Origin: Apium graveolens | Taxonomy: Eukaryota; Streptophyta; Magnoliopsida; Apiales; Apiaceae | Assembly: GCF_009905375.1 (NCBI RefSeq) | Contig: NW_027420594.1 | Coordinates: 62,001-126,000, forward strand | DNA length: 64,000 nucleotides | Direction: 5' to 3' | Shown: positions 24,384 to 34,884 of the stretch, piece after piece | Layout: each line of letters opens with the position of its first letter | Numbering within the stretch: position 1 is the first letter of the stretch | Notes under the pieces: generated by a model | The model's database searches: none | Seen by the model: the letters and a program-made list of their open reading frames with translations, nothing else | Told to the model about the DNA's origin: nothing | Program-made: the position numbers and the translations under genes

Positions 24384-25594
24384 ATGAACATATATGAATC
24401 CATCAAATTTCTAATCTTGAAGATTAATGAATATCCTTTCTTGAAAGTCAAGATGGCCATATGTTTGGAGGCAACAAATCCTAAATACTTGAACATGATG
24501 TATGATGGACCTCATAGGCCCATGAAACTAGTTGTTGTTATTCTTGATCAAGAAAACAATATGGTTGTAAAGGATAAAAAGGATTACTATCATGGGGATC
24601 TTTAATCTATTATGAAAAATATAAAACTTGGACATCTTTTGCATAACAGTCTAGACAGTATGATATCCAATGGGGTGATTAGATGCAAAAAAGCCAAGGA
24701 AATTTGAGACACTTTAGAGGTTAAGTGTCAAGGCACAACTGCTATCAAGAAGAATGGAAGGACAATACTCACTCACGAGTATGATCACTTTGACTCAAAA
24801 CTTGATGAGTCTTTGACTGAAATCTATGATATATTTCGGAAATTGTTGAATGATTTATCACTTGTTGATAAAAAGTATGATCCAAAAGATTCGAACTTGA
24901 AGTTTCTTCTTATACTCCCTGAAAAGTGGGACTTGAAAGTTATACCAATAAGGGATAACTATGTTCTTGAAGATACATCTCTAGATGAGATATATATAGA
25001 ATGCTGAAAACTCGTGAACTGAAGATCGAGCAGGAAAATAAGTGAAAAGGGCGAAGGACAAGACATGTTACTCCCACGTTTAAAGAAAATCCAAGAGAGA
25101 AATCTGTAAGAAAGAACCATTTCGAAACGAAAGGCCATGATTGCAAAGTCTGATACCGAGTCATCAAATACTGATGATGACTCAAACTCTAATAATTATT
25201 CAGACACTAAAAGGGATCATGATAATGATGAAAATATCCTACAGATGGCTGCTCTCCTAGTTAAAAGCTTTATAAATCTGGGCTATAAGGATTTCAAGAA
25301 AGAAAAGAGTTTTTCAGAAAAGGCTATAGTTCCTCAGACTCTGATAAAAGGAATTAGAGAAAAATTATGGGAAGAAGTCAAGGTCTGGGAAAATTACGAA
25401 GTCAAAGATCAAGTTTTATAATTAAGATGGAGTTGGACACTTTGCAGCATATTATAGAAAGCTAAAAATTAAGAAGAAGCAAGCCTTGATCATGAGGAAT
25501 AAGAATTGGGATGATATATTAGAATATGTACAAAATATGTTATCAAGGAAATTGTTGATAGTAAACTTGATGCTACCGAGATGAAGGAACCTCA
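24384..25594 (+). pseudogene. Ty1/copia gag pseudogene, U3
   Basis: As in U1, with three open pieces (24384-24605, 24813-25007, 25137-25421) separated by the same stops. VIPIRDN replaces VISIRDN in the middle piece. Confidence 0.8.
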
Positions 25595-25601
25595 AACTAC
25601 T

Positions 25602-25715
25602 CACTACTAAAAATAGTAGATACAACATCGATGCTTAAACATCGGCATGTAATGCACCCGATATTAAAAGTCTGTTTGCGATGTTGAATAGAAATGCAGA
25701 TATCGATTTCCCATA
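25602..25715 (+). mobile_element. possible CACTA end, U3
   Basis: Same start, with one of the subterminal motifs removed by a deletion near 25677. Confidence 0.3.
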
Positions 25716-25829
25716 CTAGCCGTTTTCTATGATCAAAAATGAAAAAGGCCAAATATATGCTTCGAACTTTGACATAGACTGATTTTTTTAACCCTTTTAA
25801 TAACTACTTTTAAAAAAATAAAAAATGAC

Positions 25830-26098
25830 TTATCCTTTTTACCCTCAGTTTCAGTACACTTTCCCCCTTTAATTTTAACAAATTATTTCCCCTTTTTATT
25901 CCCCCTTTTCCAAAATATCTCTCACCTATTTCCCCTCTTTCTCTCTGCTAGCCTCATCTTTCTCACCGTCTATTTCTCGTCTTTCTCACCTTTTATCTCT
26001 CTTTCATCACTCATATCTCTCTCATCTCTCCCCTCTTTCTCTCATATCATAAAAATCTCAGTCATGTCTCATCTTTTTCTCTCCTTTCTCATAAACCT
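25830..26098 (+). repeat. polypyrimidine tract, U3
   Basis: Same CT-rich tract, followed at 26099-26440 by the GGAGCTT spacer as in U2. Confidence 0.6.
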
Positions 26099-26503
26099 TA
26101 ATTTAAGCCCCCATTCAAATTCAAACTTTGGAGCTTCAAATTGAGCTTCTACCTAGTAAGATATACTTAAGTAGAATTTTTGGAGCTTAAAATGAGCTTT
26201 GGAACTTTAAGGTTTTGGAGCTTGGAGCTTTTCTGGAGGTATATACTCATTATTATATATTTTCTTTTTATGCATGTATATAAGAAATGTTATGCTTATT
26301 TTTTTGGGGGTTTTGGAGAAACTCGGAATATAAGTAAACTTCGTGTGTTATTAGGTTAATACATTGTACTTTCGAGTGGGTTGTCATGTATACACTAAAA
26401 AATAAAAATCACAGCTCACAATAGACCCACTTATACTATATACTTTTGCATTTATGTTAAATGTTTGCATAAGAAAAGTTAAAAAATTACAAAGAAAGCT
26501 TAC

Positions 26504-26567
26504 AAGAGAAGGGACTTGGAGCATTGATAAAGAGGACAAAGATAACGAACTTAAGAATTTTTATCAT
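26504..26567 (-). pseudogene. signal-peptide exon remnant, U4
   Basis: MIKILKFVIFVLFINAPSPF, ending at CTT/GTAAGC without the TAG, as in U3. The downstream DNA (U3 right end) lacks a glycine-rich exon. Confidence 0.4.
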
Positions 26568-26977
26568 TTTTTGTGAAACTTGTTGCAAATAACAAGAAAA
26601 AAATAATTCATGTCCAAATGTCTCCTAAGTAAGGTCACACATAAATATAAAATAAATTTAATAAGATAATTAAACAAATATGAACATAAATATAAATAAT
26701 ATGTGGGCTTCCTATCTATAATTTTTTGTTTTTTTAATGTATCATGCATATTATTTATGAGGAACAAAAAATATAATATAAATATAATTGAATTTGTTTT
26801 TCTTACCTTGACATATAATGTTGAAAAGGATAATTCTTGAAATGGAGGTCATGTAAAAACAAATACAAGTGACATTTCATATCAACCTACATACATATGT
26901 ACAAGAAAAATAGGATACTTATTCTAGTGTTTTAATATTTATATATAATTTGTGAAAAAAATGCATAAGAAAGGAAA

Positions 26978-27350
26978 TTGAAGAAATTCAAATTATTACC
27001 TTAACCTTGGTAAACAACATCAATTCATGATAACCACCAAATGTTGTTAACCAAAATACTCTTTCATAGAAAATACAAATAACACCAATTTATTATTTTA
27101 GAGCCATGTACTAGTTGCTTATATTAGGGTTTTACCTACCTTTTTCATATCCTCTATTTTGTAGGGCCCAATTATGTATCAGTGATTTTAATGGGCCTGA
27201 TATAGTTTAAATTGTTTTTTGTTATAGTATCCTATTCTTATTACAAATTTCGAATTTTTTTACTTTTTATAAAAATATGATCTAACAAAGTGTGCTCAGT
27301 ATTATATAAATTAATTGGATGTACATTTACAAGCCTATAGGTATACAAGT
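26978..27350 (-). promoter_or_regulatory. promoter-like module A, U4
   Basis: Telo-box, GGGCCCAA and TGGGCC all kept. Followed on the plus side by the IN-A block rather than by module B. Confidence 0.4.
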
Positions 27351-27783
27351 ATTAATCTAATTTATTTTATATTATGAATAAAATGAGATTCTAAAAATCA
27401 AGTGGTAAGCATTGTATAAAAAATTTAACTTCAAAATGATATTTTCTCCAAAATTTTAAATTTTATTAAGTGAGATTATATATAAATTCCCCAACCTCAA
27501 CTAACAATAATATAAGTACTACTACAACCCTAACTAATAATAATAGAAGTACTATTACAATAGATTTAAGTCTAAAATACCTCTCACTATAACGCACAAA
27601 TTTATTGTCACATAAAATTAATATTTACATAAAAACATTTAATAAAATTAAATTTTTAGAGGTATAAGATAGGATACTAAATGTTTGACAAATAAGTTAT
27701 ACGTATGAGAAAAATGATACAATTTTTAAAAATATTTACTAATTGCTTTGTTAATTTAACATAGAAATTAAAATGAATGATAA

Positions 27784-28278
27784 GATGAATTTCTTGCACC
27801 AATTCGAGATCCTACAAAAATTCAGCTATGTCGGTCATCGTAAGGAAATCGGGAGATTGAAGCCACAACTATGATTTTTTTCGATGGAATCAAAAAGTGG
27901 TTGGGAGAAGCCAAAGATTTATGTGCCGAAAATTTGTGATGGGTCTTTTCGACTTATCTAAAAATGCCAAGATCATCCACGAGCGAAACGCCTTTCAGAT
28001 TGGCTTGTCGAACTCATGCTTTTCTCGTGGTTGAAATGGGTCTAGACACTTTCCCCACCGAAGTGTTTGATTTGGAAAGCAATAAAGTTGGCCTAAGAGC
28101 TAATATAGACCTTCTTGAAGAAGAAAGTGAAGTTGTCCACCAGAAAAACCTAAAATACCAATTTCAGGGAGCCCATTATTATGATTGAGGTGTAAAAAAG
28201 CACAATTTCTTTTTCAGTTACCCAGTGGGAGGAAGTTAGCAATGTCAATGCCCGTTAAACAAGGAAAACTTCATCCAA
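27784..28278 (+). pseudogene. Ty3/gypsy integrase C-terminal fragment (IN-A), U4
   Basis: This is the upstream of the two integrase fragments of a unit. The open piece 27964-28188 reads PRSSTSETPFRLACRTHAF, then GLDTFPTEVFDLESNKVGLR and DLLEEESEVVHQKNLKYQFQ, the region after the integrase core. Earlier bases match HPQGNG in damaged form (near 27835). It ends at MSMPVKQGKLHPN, before the final domain found in IN-B. The wording is closer to a live element than IN-B here, so the two are different copies. Confidence 0.75.
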
Positions 28279-29058
28279 ATACAAACCAATATTAGAATAC
28301 AAACTACTAACCAATAAGAGCTACATGTTTAGTCTCTTTCTCTCTCATCCATGTGCATTATGTGTTCATGTATATATTTTCTGAATCGTTTTTAATTTGA
28401 TTTTTCCCATTAATCGTTAACTTAATATATAAAAATAATTTTACCATATTTTTCTCCATCTCCCTTTCAACAATTTGCATAACATATTTGCTATATTTTG
28501 AAGAGAAATCATTATTTAAGCTTACCTGAATCACTAAGCTGAAATCAATACTATTTCAGGAACCGGTAGATTTTGGTGATTCTCGTAAGCATAATTACTG
28601 ATTTATTGCCGAAATATATCAAATATGGTATTCATACTGATTATTGGAGGATGTAAAAAGAGTTCACCAGTTAACGCGAAAATTCAATTAAAAATAGAGT
28701 GAATAAGGTGGAGTTGTGTGTTGGGTGGTGAAGTTTGTATTTTAATATAGTATATTTTGGATTAAGACTATATATATATATATTAGTTTGTATTGGATTA
28801 AGACTATATAGATATATATGTATATAAAGACGAAGGTTCATAAAACCTATTAACTTTTAATAACAACCACGTGTTAGTACCTAATTCTAGAGGAAGCTTC
28901 ATAAAACCTAGTAACTTCTAATAATAACCAGTGGTTTGATTGTACTTTTTTTGTTCTTTTTCTTACAGAACTCTTACTCATATCTCTATTTTTATCCTTT
29001 TATTATATTTTAAATATCGCAAAACTATTCTTTTATATAGATTAAGAACACATATTAA
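28279..29058. other. spacer with (TA)7 and repeated GGATTAAGACTATATA
   Basis: No coding signal. A (TA)7 run is at 28769-28783, with the phrase TTTGTATTGGATTAAGACTA repeated around it. The last 200 bases (28840-29058) are the copy of 960-1160 that ends the missing block of U1-U3. Confidence 0.5.
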
Positions 29059-30249
29059 AGTATGTCAAAATAATTAGACTGAGGGACTGGTGTTTTACTT
29101 GTTAAGTTATCATGTATCAACTACCAAGTATTGTTGGACACTTTGATATGTCAGCCACCACTTACCTTTCCCCTCAACTTTAAAGATTTAAAAATGGACC
29201 ATAAAAGCATTAGTCATAAAGTGTGACCATAAACTAACAAGAATGAAATATCCTGGTCTCTTCTATAATAAGATATTAACATACCAACCTAGAGATTGTC
29301 TTTTTCCAATCAAAATTAATAATTAATTCCCTCTCTGTTCTTTCCTTGAAAATATTCAAAAGTTCATAACATTCTTTATCTTGAGAACTTGCCAGGCAAT
29401 GACAATTCACATACTACAATTGTTACTATTCTTTTCTGATGATCTCAGCTATAAAAAACACCTCTTGCTAGACCTACTAAAGAATTAGCTGTCTTTGAGT
29501 CTGCAGAGATGTTCCACCCTGGTCGCAGCAGCAGCATAACAAGTAAGCTGATCTTGACTCAATAAAATTATGATGTTTTCGAATAATTCACAAGCACACG
29601 GTGAAGAGCACATTCTGATAATATATTTAGTGATAGTGATGAAGTAAATCCCTGTAACATCAGAATGTATTGAAGTTCATCAACTATGCATAATTTTGTT
29701 CTCTAAAGATCATAGTTTTATTGATATTAATCAACTAGTATGAAGAAGTAAGGATCGCAAGTAAAACTAGATGTGAGATTCGTTATTTAATCTCTAATTG
29801 ATTACATATGCACACACTAGGAGTCGAACTCTTGACCTCCCGCGAGGGAAACAAGCCTAGAACAGTACAAAAACCCAAGTTTATCTAGATTCTTCAATTC
29901 GAGTTATGGCTATCCTAGTTATTTTGGATGTCATAGTTATGGAAGCTAAGAGTTCATACTGGCCCTGATATGGGTTCCTAGTGAATGTTCATTTATCCTG
30001 TTGCGGGAAAAATTCTGTGCAGACGGTTGTCTAATTGAAGACCTTTAAGACCTTATATGTTCTACAAGTAAAATATGTCAAGAACATACTTTGCAGATCA
30101 AAAATTTTTGTAATGTTCTGCTTACAAAACGTATATGGTCTCCGATTTGATAGTGGTCTCCATGGATATCAATCCGGTTGTTGTATAGACGCATTGACTC
30201 TTTCAAATAGAAATATACTGGATTGTTTTAACTATCATAAAGAGAAAAA
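29059..30249 (+). other. captured upstream region of an ABCC transporter gene (presumed)
   Basis: Not found in any other unit. It contains TATAAAAAA at 29450-29458, then a possible leader to GCATAACAA/GTAAGC near 29540, and a possible acceptor TTCTGTGCAG near 30020. This would fit promoter, leader exon and leader intron of the exon at 30250. A tRNA B-box-like GAGTTCGACTCC lies on the minus strand near 29830. The assignment rests on position and motifs only. Confidence 0.35.
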
Positions 30250-30705
30250 ATGTGGTTAATTTTTGTAAAATGGAGCTATGTTCTGACATTGTATATTGGT
30301 GTGCCAGATCTTCAGCGTATGCAGTTTTATTTGTCAAGGATGCCATTAAGTTCGCCCTGTTTGTGGGAGAATGCAAACATAGTTCTGCAACTAGGGTTCC
30401 TTGGATTCATAGCACTCCATTTTGTGCGCAGAATTGTTTCATCATTAAACCAACACAAAACAAGAGAAGATCTTGGACAAAATGACAAGATGAGTGTAAT
30501 TGTTGGATTTTCCTACAAGTTTTGCGTATTTTGCTCAATTTTTTTGTTTGGAGAACAATTTATAAACATTTTGCTCATGCCACAAAGTAGAAGTGGGTCA
30601 GAATGCAAGATGACAGGCCAGGTCCTTTCCTCAGAGATCACCCAAGCAATATCATGTGCCATTACATTGATTGCACTATACATAATGCTAAAAGATAAAA
30701 ACATA
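30250..30705 (+). pseudogene. ABC transporter C-family (MRP type) N-terminal fragment
   Basis: The frame holds CLWENANIVLQLGFLGFIAL (residues about 37-56), FSYKFCVFCSIFLFGEQFIN (about 87-106) and VLSSEITQAISCAITLIALY (about 125-144). These are three hydrophobic segments with short loops, like the first membrane domain (TMD0) of plant ABCC vacuolar or plasma-membrane transporters. Family members run to about 1500 residues; here the frame leaves the gene after IMLKDKN and enters repeat DNA. No linker, main transmembrane domain or ATP-binding cassette follows. The true start may lie further upstream behind an intron. I recall the family from its wording, without a search. Confidence 0.5.
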
Positions 30706-30714
30706 TCTAAAATA

Positions 30715-30965
30715 TATATTATTCCTTTATAGGCATGATGAAAACATATCTAAAATATATATTATATTTTTAAAATGATTTACAACTTTTATGGTACAAT
30801 TTTATAAGAGCTGAGACATCTTTAAAATCATATAAAGAGCCTAAGGTTTATCAACTATTTGGAGAACCCGAAATTCTTCGAGAACGTGAACTGCTTTTTG
30901 GAAGTACATCTCCTCCAAGTCACAAATCCTATTGTGAACATGGGTTCATCCTCTGTAAAAGTGAT
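30715..30965. repeat. common 3' flank, U4
   Basis: It matches 6310-6535 of U1. The 24-base stretch ending in AAAATATATATTA occurs twice (about 30700 and 30740), a small duplication at the join with the ABCC fragment. On the minus strand it lies downstream of the glycine-rich stop. Confidence 0.6.
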
Positions 30966-31032
30966 AGTAGCTTTGGGAGTAGCAAAAGAAACAAAATTAG
31001 GAAATAGCCACATGAGGAACTCCAAGGAATTA

Positions 31033-31872
31033 TTAGGATAATGTTGATGTTGATGTCCATGCGAAAGGTAGTTGGTCAACACTGTAAGGTGGGTTAATGT
31101 AACGAGCACCACCACTCATATTAATAGCACTACCACCAATGCCACCACTATCAAGGTTTTCACCACTAGCGATCCTAATACGCCAATGGAACCGGGACCA
31201 AGACCATAACTAAAACCACTACCTCCGAATATTACCGAACATACAACGAGTGCTACCACTAAAGCTACCAGCAATGCCACCACCAATGCTTCCACTTAAG
31301 CTACCACGAATGCTACCACCCTTGACACAATTAAGACTAACAAATATACCACGAATGCTGAAACTATATATACCACCAATGCTGAGACTATATATACCAC
31401 CAATGCTGAAACTATGACAACTAGCCATGTCACTACTAAAGCTACCAGCAATGTTACCACCAATGCCACCACCAATTGTACCACCTGTAATACCATAATT
31501 AATGTGGCCACCAATGGAAATGCTTAAACTACCACGAACTTTAACACCAACACCAACAATACCACCACCAATTATCCGACCAAAAATACCACTTCCAATA
31601 CCGCCAATTGCACTAACAAGAGCACTACAACCAATGTCATCATCAATGCCACCAAATCCACTACTAATGTTATCGTCTCTAGTACCACCAATATAACCAC
31701 TAAAGATGCTAGTCATGCTACCCCCAATGTCACTACTAAGACTACCTAATATACCACCAATGCTACCACCGTTGATGCCATAATTAAAGTTACCACCAAT
31801 GATACTACTTAAGTTAGCACGAACTTCACCACCAACAATACCACCACAAATTCCACTACTAAGACTATGAGG
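31033..31872 (-). pseudogene. glycine-rich (secreted?) protein, main exon, U4
   Basis: The minus strand opens after CACCATTTTCAG, a good 3' splice site, as PHSLSSGICGGIVGGEVR. It runs through about 215 residues rich in Gly, Ser and Ile with motifs such as GGSIGG, SFSGS and a nine-residue repeat SIGGIYSFS in three copies (near 31345-31420). A frameshift after CMFGNI (near 31228) moves FGGSGFSYGLGPGSIGVLG to another frame. A second shift restores the first frame for SGENLDSGGIGGSAINMSGG, ARYINPPYSVDQLPFAWTST and a TAA at 31033-31035. The two shifts cancel, and both glycine-rich copies share them. A signal-peptide exon candidate lies upstream at 32355-32402. Glycine-rich proteins of this kind are usually cell-wall or secreted; that role is inferred. 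Not expressed as is, unless I mistake the exon limits. Confidence 0.55.
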
Positions 31873-32275
31873 CTGAAAATGGTGAGCGTACGAAATATAA
31901 GTTTACCCACCTGTTCAAGTATTGAAATATAAGTTTTTACAAAACTATAATTTGTCCCAGACAGAGCCTACATCTTTATCAAGTAAGAAACCTCATTTTC
32001 AACTATGTATCCGGTAATGTAAAGTTAAATAGTGATTACTGCTAGATTCAAGAAAAATCATAACTATATACTTTTTGAATAGTTACTGATCTATTACATC
32101 AATAGAAGGTTCTAGTGAGACTGAAAATGGTGAGCCTACGTGTTCTTGTATTGATATATAAGTTTTTACAGCACTATAATTTGTCACAAACAGAGCCTAC
32201 ATCTTTATAAGTAAGAAATCTCATTTTCAACTATGTGTCAGGTAATATAAAGGTAAATAGTGATGAGGGCTTCAC
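31873..32275 (-). repeat. intron-like region with a 248-base tandem duplication
   Basis: CTGAAAATGGTGAG occurs at 31873 and again at 32121, each followed by the same sequence (ATATAAGTTTTTACA, TATAATTTGTC, CAGAGCCTACATCTTTAT, TCATTTTCAACTATG). On the minus strand each copy ends in CACCATTTTCAG, so the splice acceptor is duplicated too. Confidence 0.65.
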
Positions 32276-32354
32276 TTGTACTATGTGCATATATATTTAT
32301 TTTATATATTTGCATAGTAAAGTATAAAGAAGAACAAAGAAAGCTTACACTAGT

Positions 32355-32402
32355 AGTTTGATGAAGAGGAGAAACATAAGGGACTTGGAGCATTTTCTTC
32401 AT
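32355..32402 (-). pseudogene. signal-peptide exon remnant upstream of the U4 glycine-rich exon
   Basis: ATG at 32400-32402 on the minus strand. A deletion has removed the hydrophobic core, so the frame reads MKKMLQVPYVSPLHQTTS to GTAAGC. The other frame keeps NAPSPLCFSSSS and then TAG. It sits about 480 bases upstream of the glycine-rich exon with donor and acceptor facing each other correctly. Damaged in either frame. Confidence 0.4.
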
Positions 32403-32589
32403 TGTTTGTGGAACTTGTTGCAAATAGCAAGAAAAATAAAATTCCTCTACATATGTCTCTGAAAAAAGGTAACACATAAACATAAAATAAATTTAATAGT
32501 ATAATTAAACAAATATGAAGATAAAATATAATAATATATGGGCTTCTTAGCTATAAATTTTCATTTTTTAGTATATCATGTATTTGATT

Positions 32590-34884
32590 ATAATTGCTAA
32601 AATCATGTGCATCTCCCTTATTTTTATAGATCGGCACTACCATGCTAAGCCTCCATTCCTGCGATATGACACTAGTCCAAAGTATATTGTGGAATAACCT
32701 CGTTATCCATTTCTCTCCCTCTTCACCCAAATACAACCATACCTCTATAGGTATTTGATCTGGCCCTGTAGCTTTACCTCTCCCCATCTTAGGTAATGCT
32801 CCCTTAACTTCGGCTCTGCTCATAGAAGGCTGAACACCAAAGTCAAAGTCAGACGCACTATCTGATCCTATCACCCTAACACCAATTCTCTCCTCATTAA
32901 ATAACTCCTTGAAATAGTTATGCCATCTATTCAGAATATCCTTATCCTTCACTAGCACGTATCCATTAACATCCTTTATACACTTAACAAAACCTAAATA
33001 TCTCCTCCTCCTTTCTCTAACCTTTGTCAATCTATAAATACCATTTTGACCCTCTTTTGTACCAAGGTGATTATACATAGCCTCGTACGCCTTTGATTTT
33101 GCCTCCGCTACTATCTTCTTAGCCATACGTCTAGCTTCCTTATATAAAATTCTTCTCATATCAACTTGTTCATTATCTTGGCAACACAAAAGTTCCCTAA
33201 AAGGATCATGTTTAATTTTTACTCGCTCCTGCACCTCCTGGTCCCACCACCAAGCTTCCTTCTGCACCTGAACCTTTCTTCAGGTAACCCCTAACATACC
33301 TGTAGCTACATTTCTGATTGTACAGGCCAATCGATTCCACATTCTATTAACATCCTTATCATAAAATCTGTCTTTTGCCAACCCAATCCTTTCTTTAAAA
33401 ATACCTACTTTGTCTCCCTTTAGATTTTTCCATAAAATGTTCGGTGTCACCTCTCTATTATCTTGTACTACTCTTTTCCTTATACATATATCCATTACCA
33501 ATAAACGATGTTGAGTAGTACATGCCTCACTCGGGAATACTTTATAATCTTTACAATCCATGTTGCCTTTTCTCATAAGAAGATAATCGATTTATGAGTT
33601 ACAACCTCCACTCCTAAAAGTAATCAGATGATCATCCCTTTTTTTAAAACAAGAATTAATAATCATTAATTCATGTGCCAAAGCACACTCCAAAAGATCC
33701 CACCCACTCTTGTTCCTCAACCCAAAACTAAAACCCCCATGAATGCCTACATAACCATCTGATTGTTCGCCAATATGACCATTAAAATCACCTCCTATAT
33801 ATAAATTCTGGTCCCTAGGTATCAACCTAACTATTTCATCCAAATAATCTCAAAAAATCTTTCTCGCTAACTCACTCAAACCAACATGGGGTGCATACAC
33901 ACTTACAAAATTAACGATCTCTTCATTAACTACGAGTTTAATCTTCATAATCCTATCACTGACTCTACTCACTTCTACTATATTCTCCTTCAAGAGAGAA
34001 CTTATCAAAATACCCACACCATTCCTTGTATTACTAACCCCTGAATACCACAATTTAAACCCGTTAGCTTCCTTAGTACTACTACCCTTCCACTTAGTTT
34101 CCTGAATGCAAATCACATCTACCTTTTTTTTCTTTAACATATCCACAAGTTCTAAAAATTTCCCGGTCAGAGAACCTACATTCAGCGTACCTACTCGAAA
34201 ATAGACATTAGTTGACCTTTGCCCCTCCCGAGAAACTCTTCTCCCTAAATTACTACCACTATCACCACCACCATCCCTACTTCTTACCAAATCCATCAAT
34301 TAAAGATAACTCTATTACACGAAAACACACAACTTATAAATGAAAAACACACACTATATAACAAGAAACTATAAAATGCAAATAAACTATAAATAAATAA
34401 ATAACAAGGAAATATATCTAATGACAACTCCTATAGATACCCTAATTATCAAACCTGATGACAAGGCTTTCATCTCCCTGTATTTCTTTTAATATTGGCC
34501 CTTTTATTTTGGTACTATCGGAGAATCTAGTCCATTTAGAGGCAATTTGTACACCAGTTGAAGTATATTTATATGTGGTTGTGTTTGTTTGGTGGCGGAT
34601 CAAGTAAGGAGTTGTTTGCCAAACCCGGAGAACTGGGGGAGAAAAACAACAAAGTAATTACGAGTAAACCGGGATGGCAACATGTTTGTATATTGCTTTG
34701 GATGAATAAACCACAGTTTTTTTGGATAAAGGAAGGACGTTTGTATTATTTAATATAAAAGATCATATCTCTTCTTTCGCATTTATTTTTCATAAATGAA
34801 ATAATAACACAGAAAGAAATTCAGAAATTGTGTATGTTAGAGAGTAGAGGGGGTAGATAAGATTAGAGATGGCCGGAAATGAAT
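32590..34884 (-). mobile_element. RTE-type LINE, inverted 5' half (EN, linker, start of RT)
   Basis: A single minus-strand frame runs from about 34299 to 32590. The endonuclease has GTLNVGSLTGK, ICIQETKWKG, GVGILIS, VSVYAPH and GGDFNGHIGEQSDGYVGIHG, ending near TFRSGGCNS. The linker holds TQHRLLVMDICIRKR. The RT start has MGRGKATGPDQIPIEVW and WRLSMVVPIYKNKGDA and breaks off at SNY. Only three nonsense codons interrupt it (33847-33849, 33589-33591, 33277-33279), each one base away from a sense codon. From about 34300 to 34884 lies its 5' untranslated leader, inverted. RTE LINEs copy themselves by target-primed reverse transcription. The following 3' half is in the opposite direction. Confidence 0.85.

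Larger units (their letters stand above)
17535..26484 (+). repeat. tandem composite unit U3
   Basis: Near-identical to U2 over its length, with spacing to U4 of about 8950 bases. It carries promoter module A at 18027-18400 and B at 18674-19065 and the same TATTAA joint replacing IN-A. In the CACTA-like region near 25677 it lacks about 20 bases (AACATCCGTTTATAAATAA in other units). Confidence 0.9.
26485..32324 (+). repeat. tandem composite unit U4 (variant with ABCC fragment and glycine-rich gene)
   Basis: It matches U3 closely to about 27345, then keeps the 1.5 kb block missing from U1-U3. At about 29059 it leaves the unit: a foreign segment replaces module B, IN-B, gag, L1 and the AT repeat. 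It rejoins at about 30715 in the common 3' flank. It ends with the glycine-rich gene instead of copia gag. Confidence 0.8.

Noticed and set aside
26564..26767. 67-residue minus-strand frame MFLINNMHDTLKKQ (also 53960-54163)
   Set aside because: It lies in the AT-rich stretch upstream of the signal-peptide exon, is absent as a frame in U1-U3, and has no recognisable feature.
29815..29880. tRNA-like B box (GAGTTCGACTCC, minus strand), possible SINE
   Set aside because: No A box at the right distance, no tail and no second copy. Too weak to call.
30035..30259. 74-residue frame in front of the ABCC fragment
   Set aside because: No family features. It probably covers leader or intron DNA of the captured gene.
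31502..31696. Pro-rich plus-strand frames over the glycine-rich exon
   Set aside because: They are the complement of glycine codons in the minus-strand exon, which has splice sites and a sensible C-terminus.
31100..31870. CRISPR-like or minisatellite array of ACCACCAATGCT units
   Set aside because: Repeats are of variable length and keep a reading frame. They are codons of a glycine-rich protein, not spaced CRISPR repeats.
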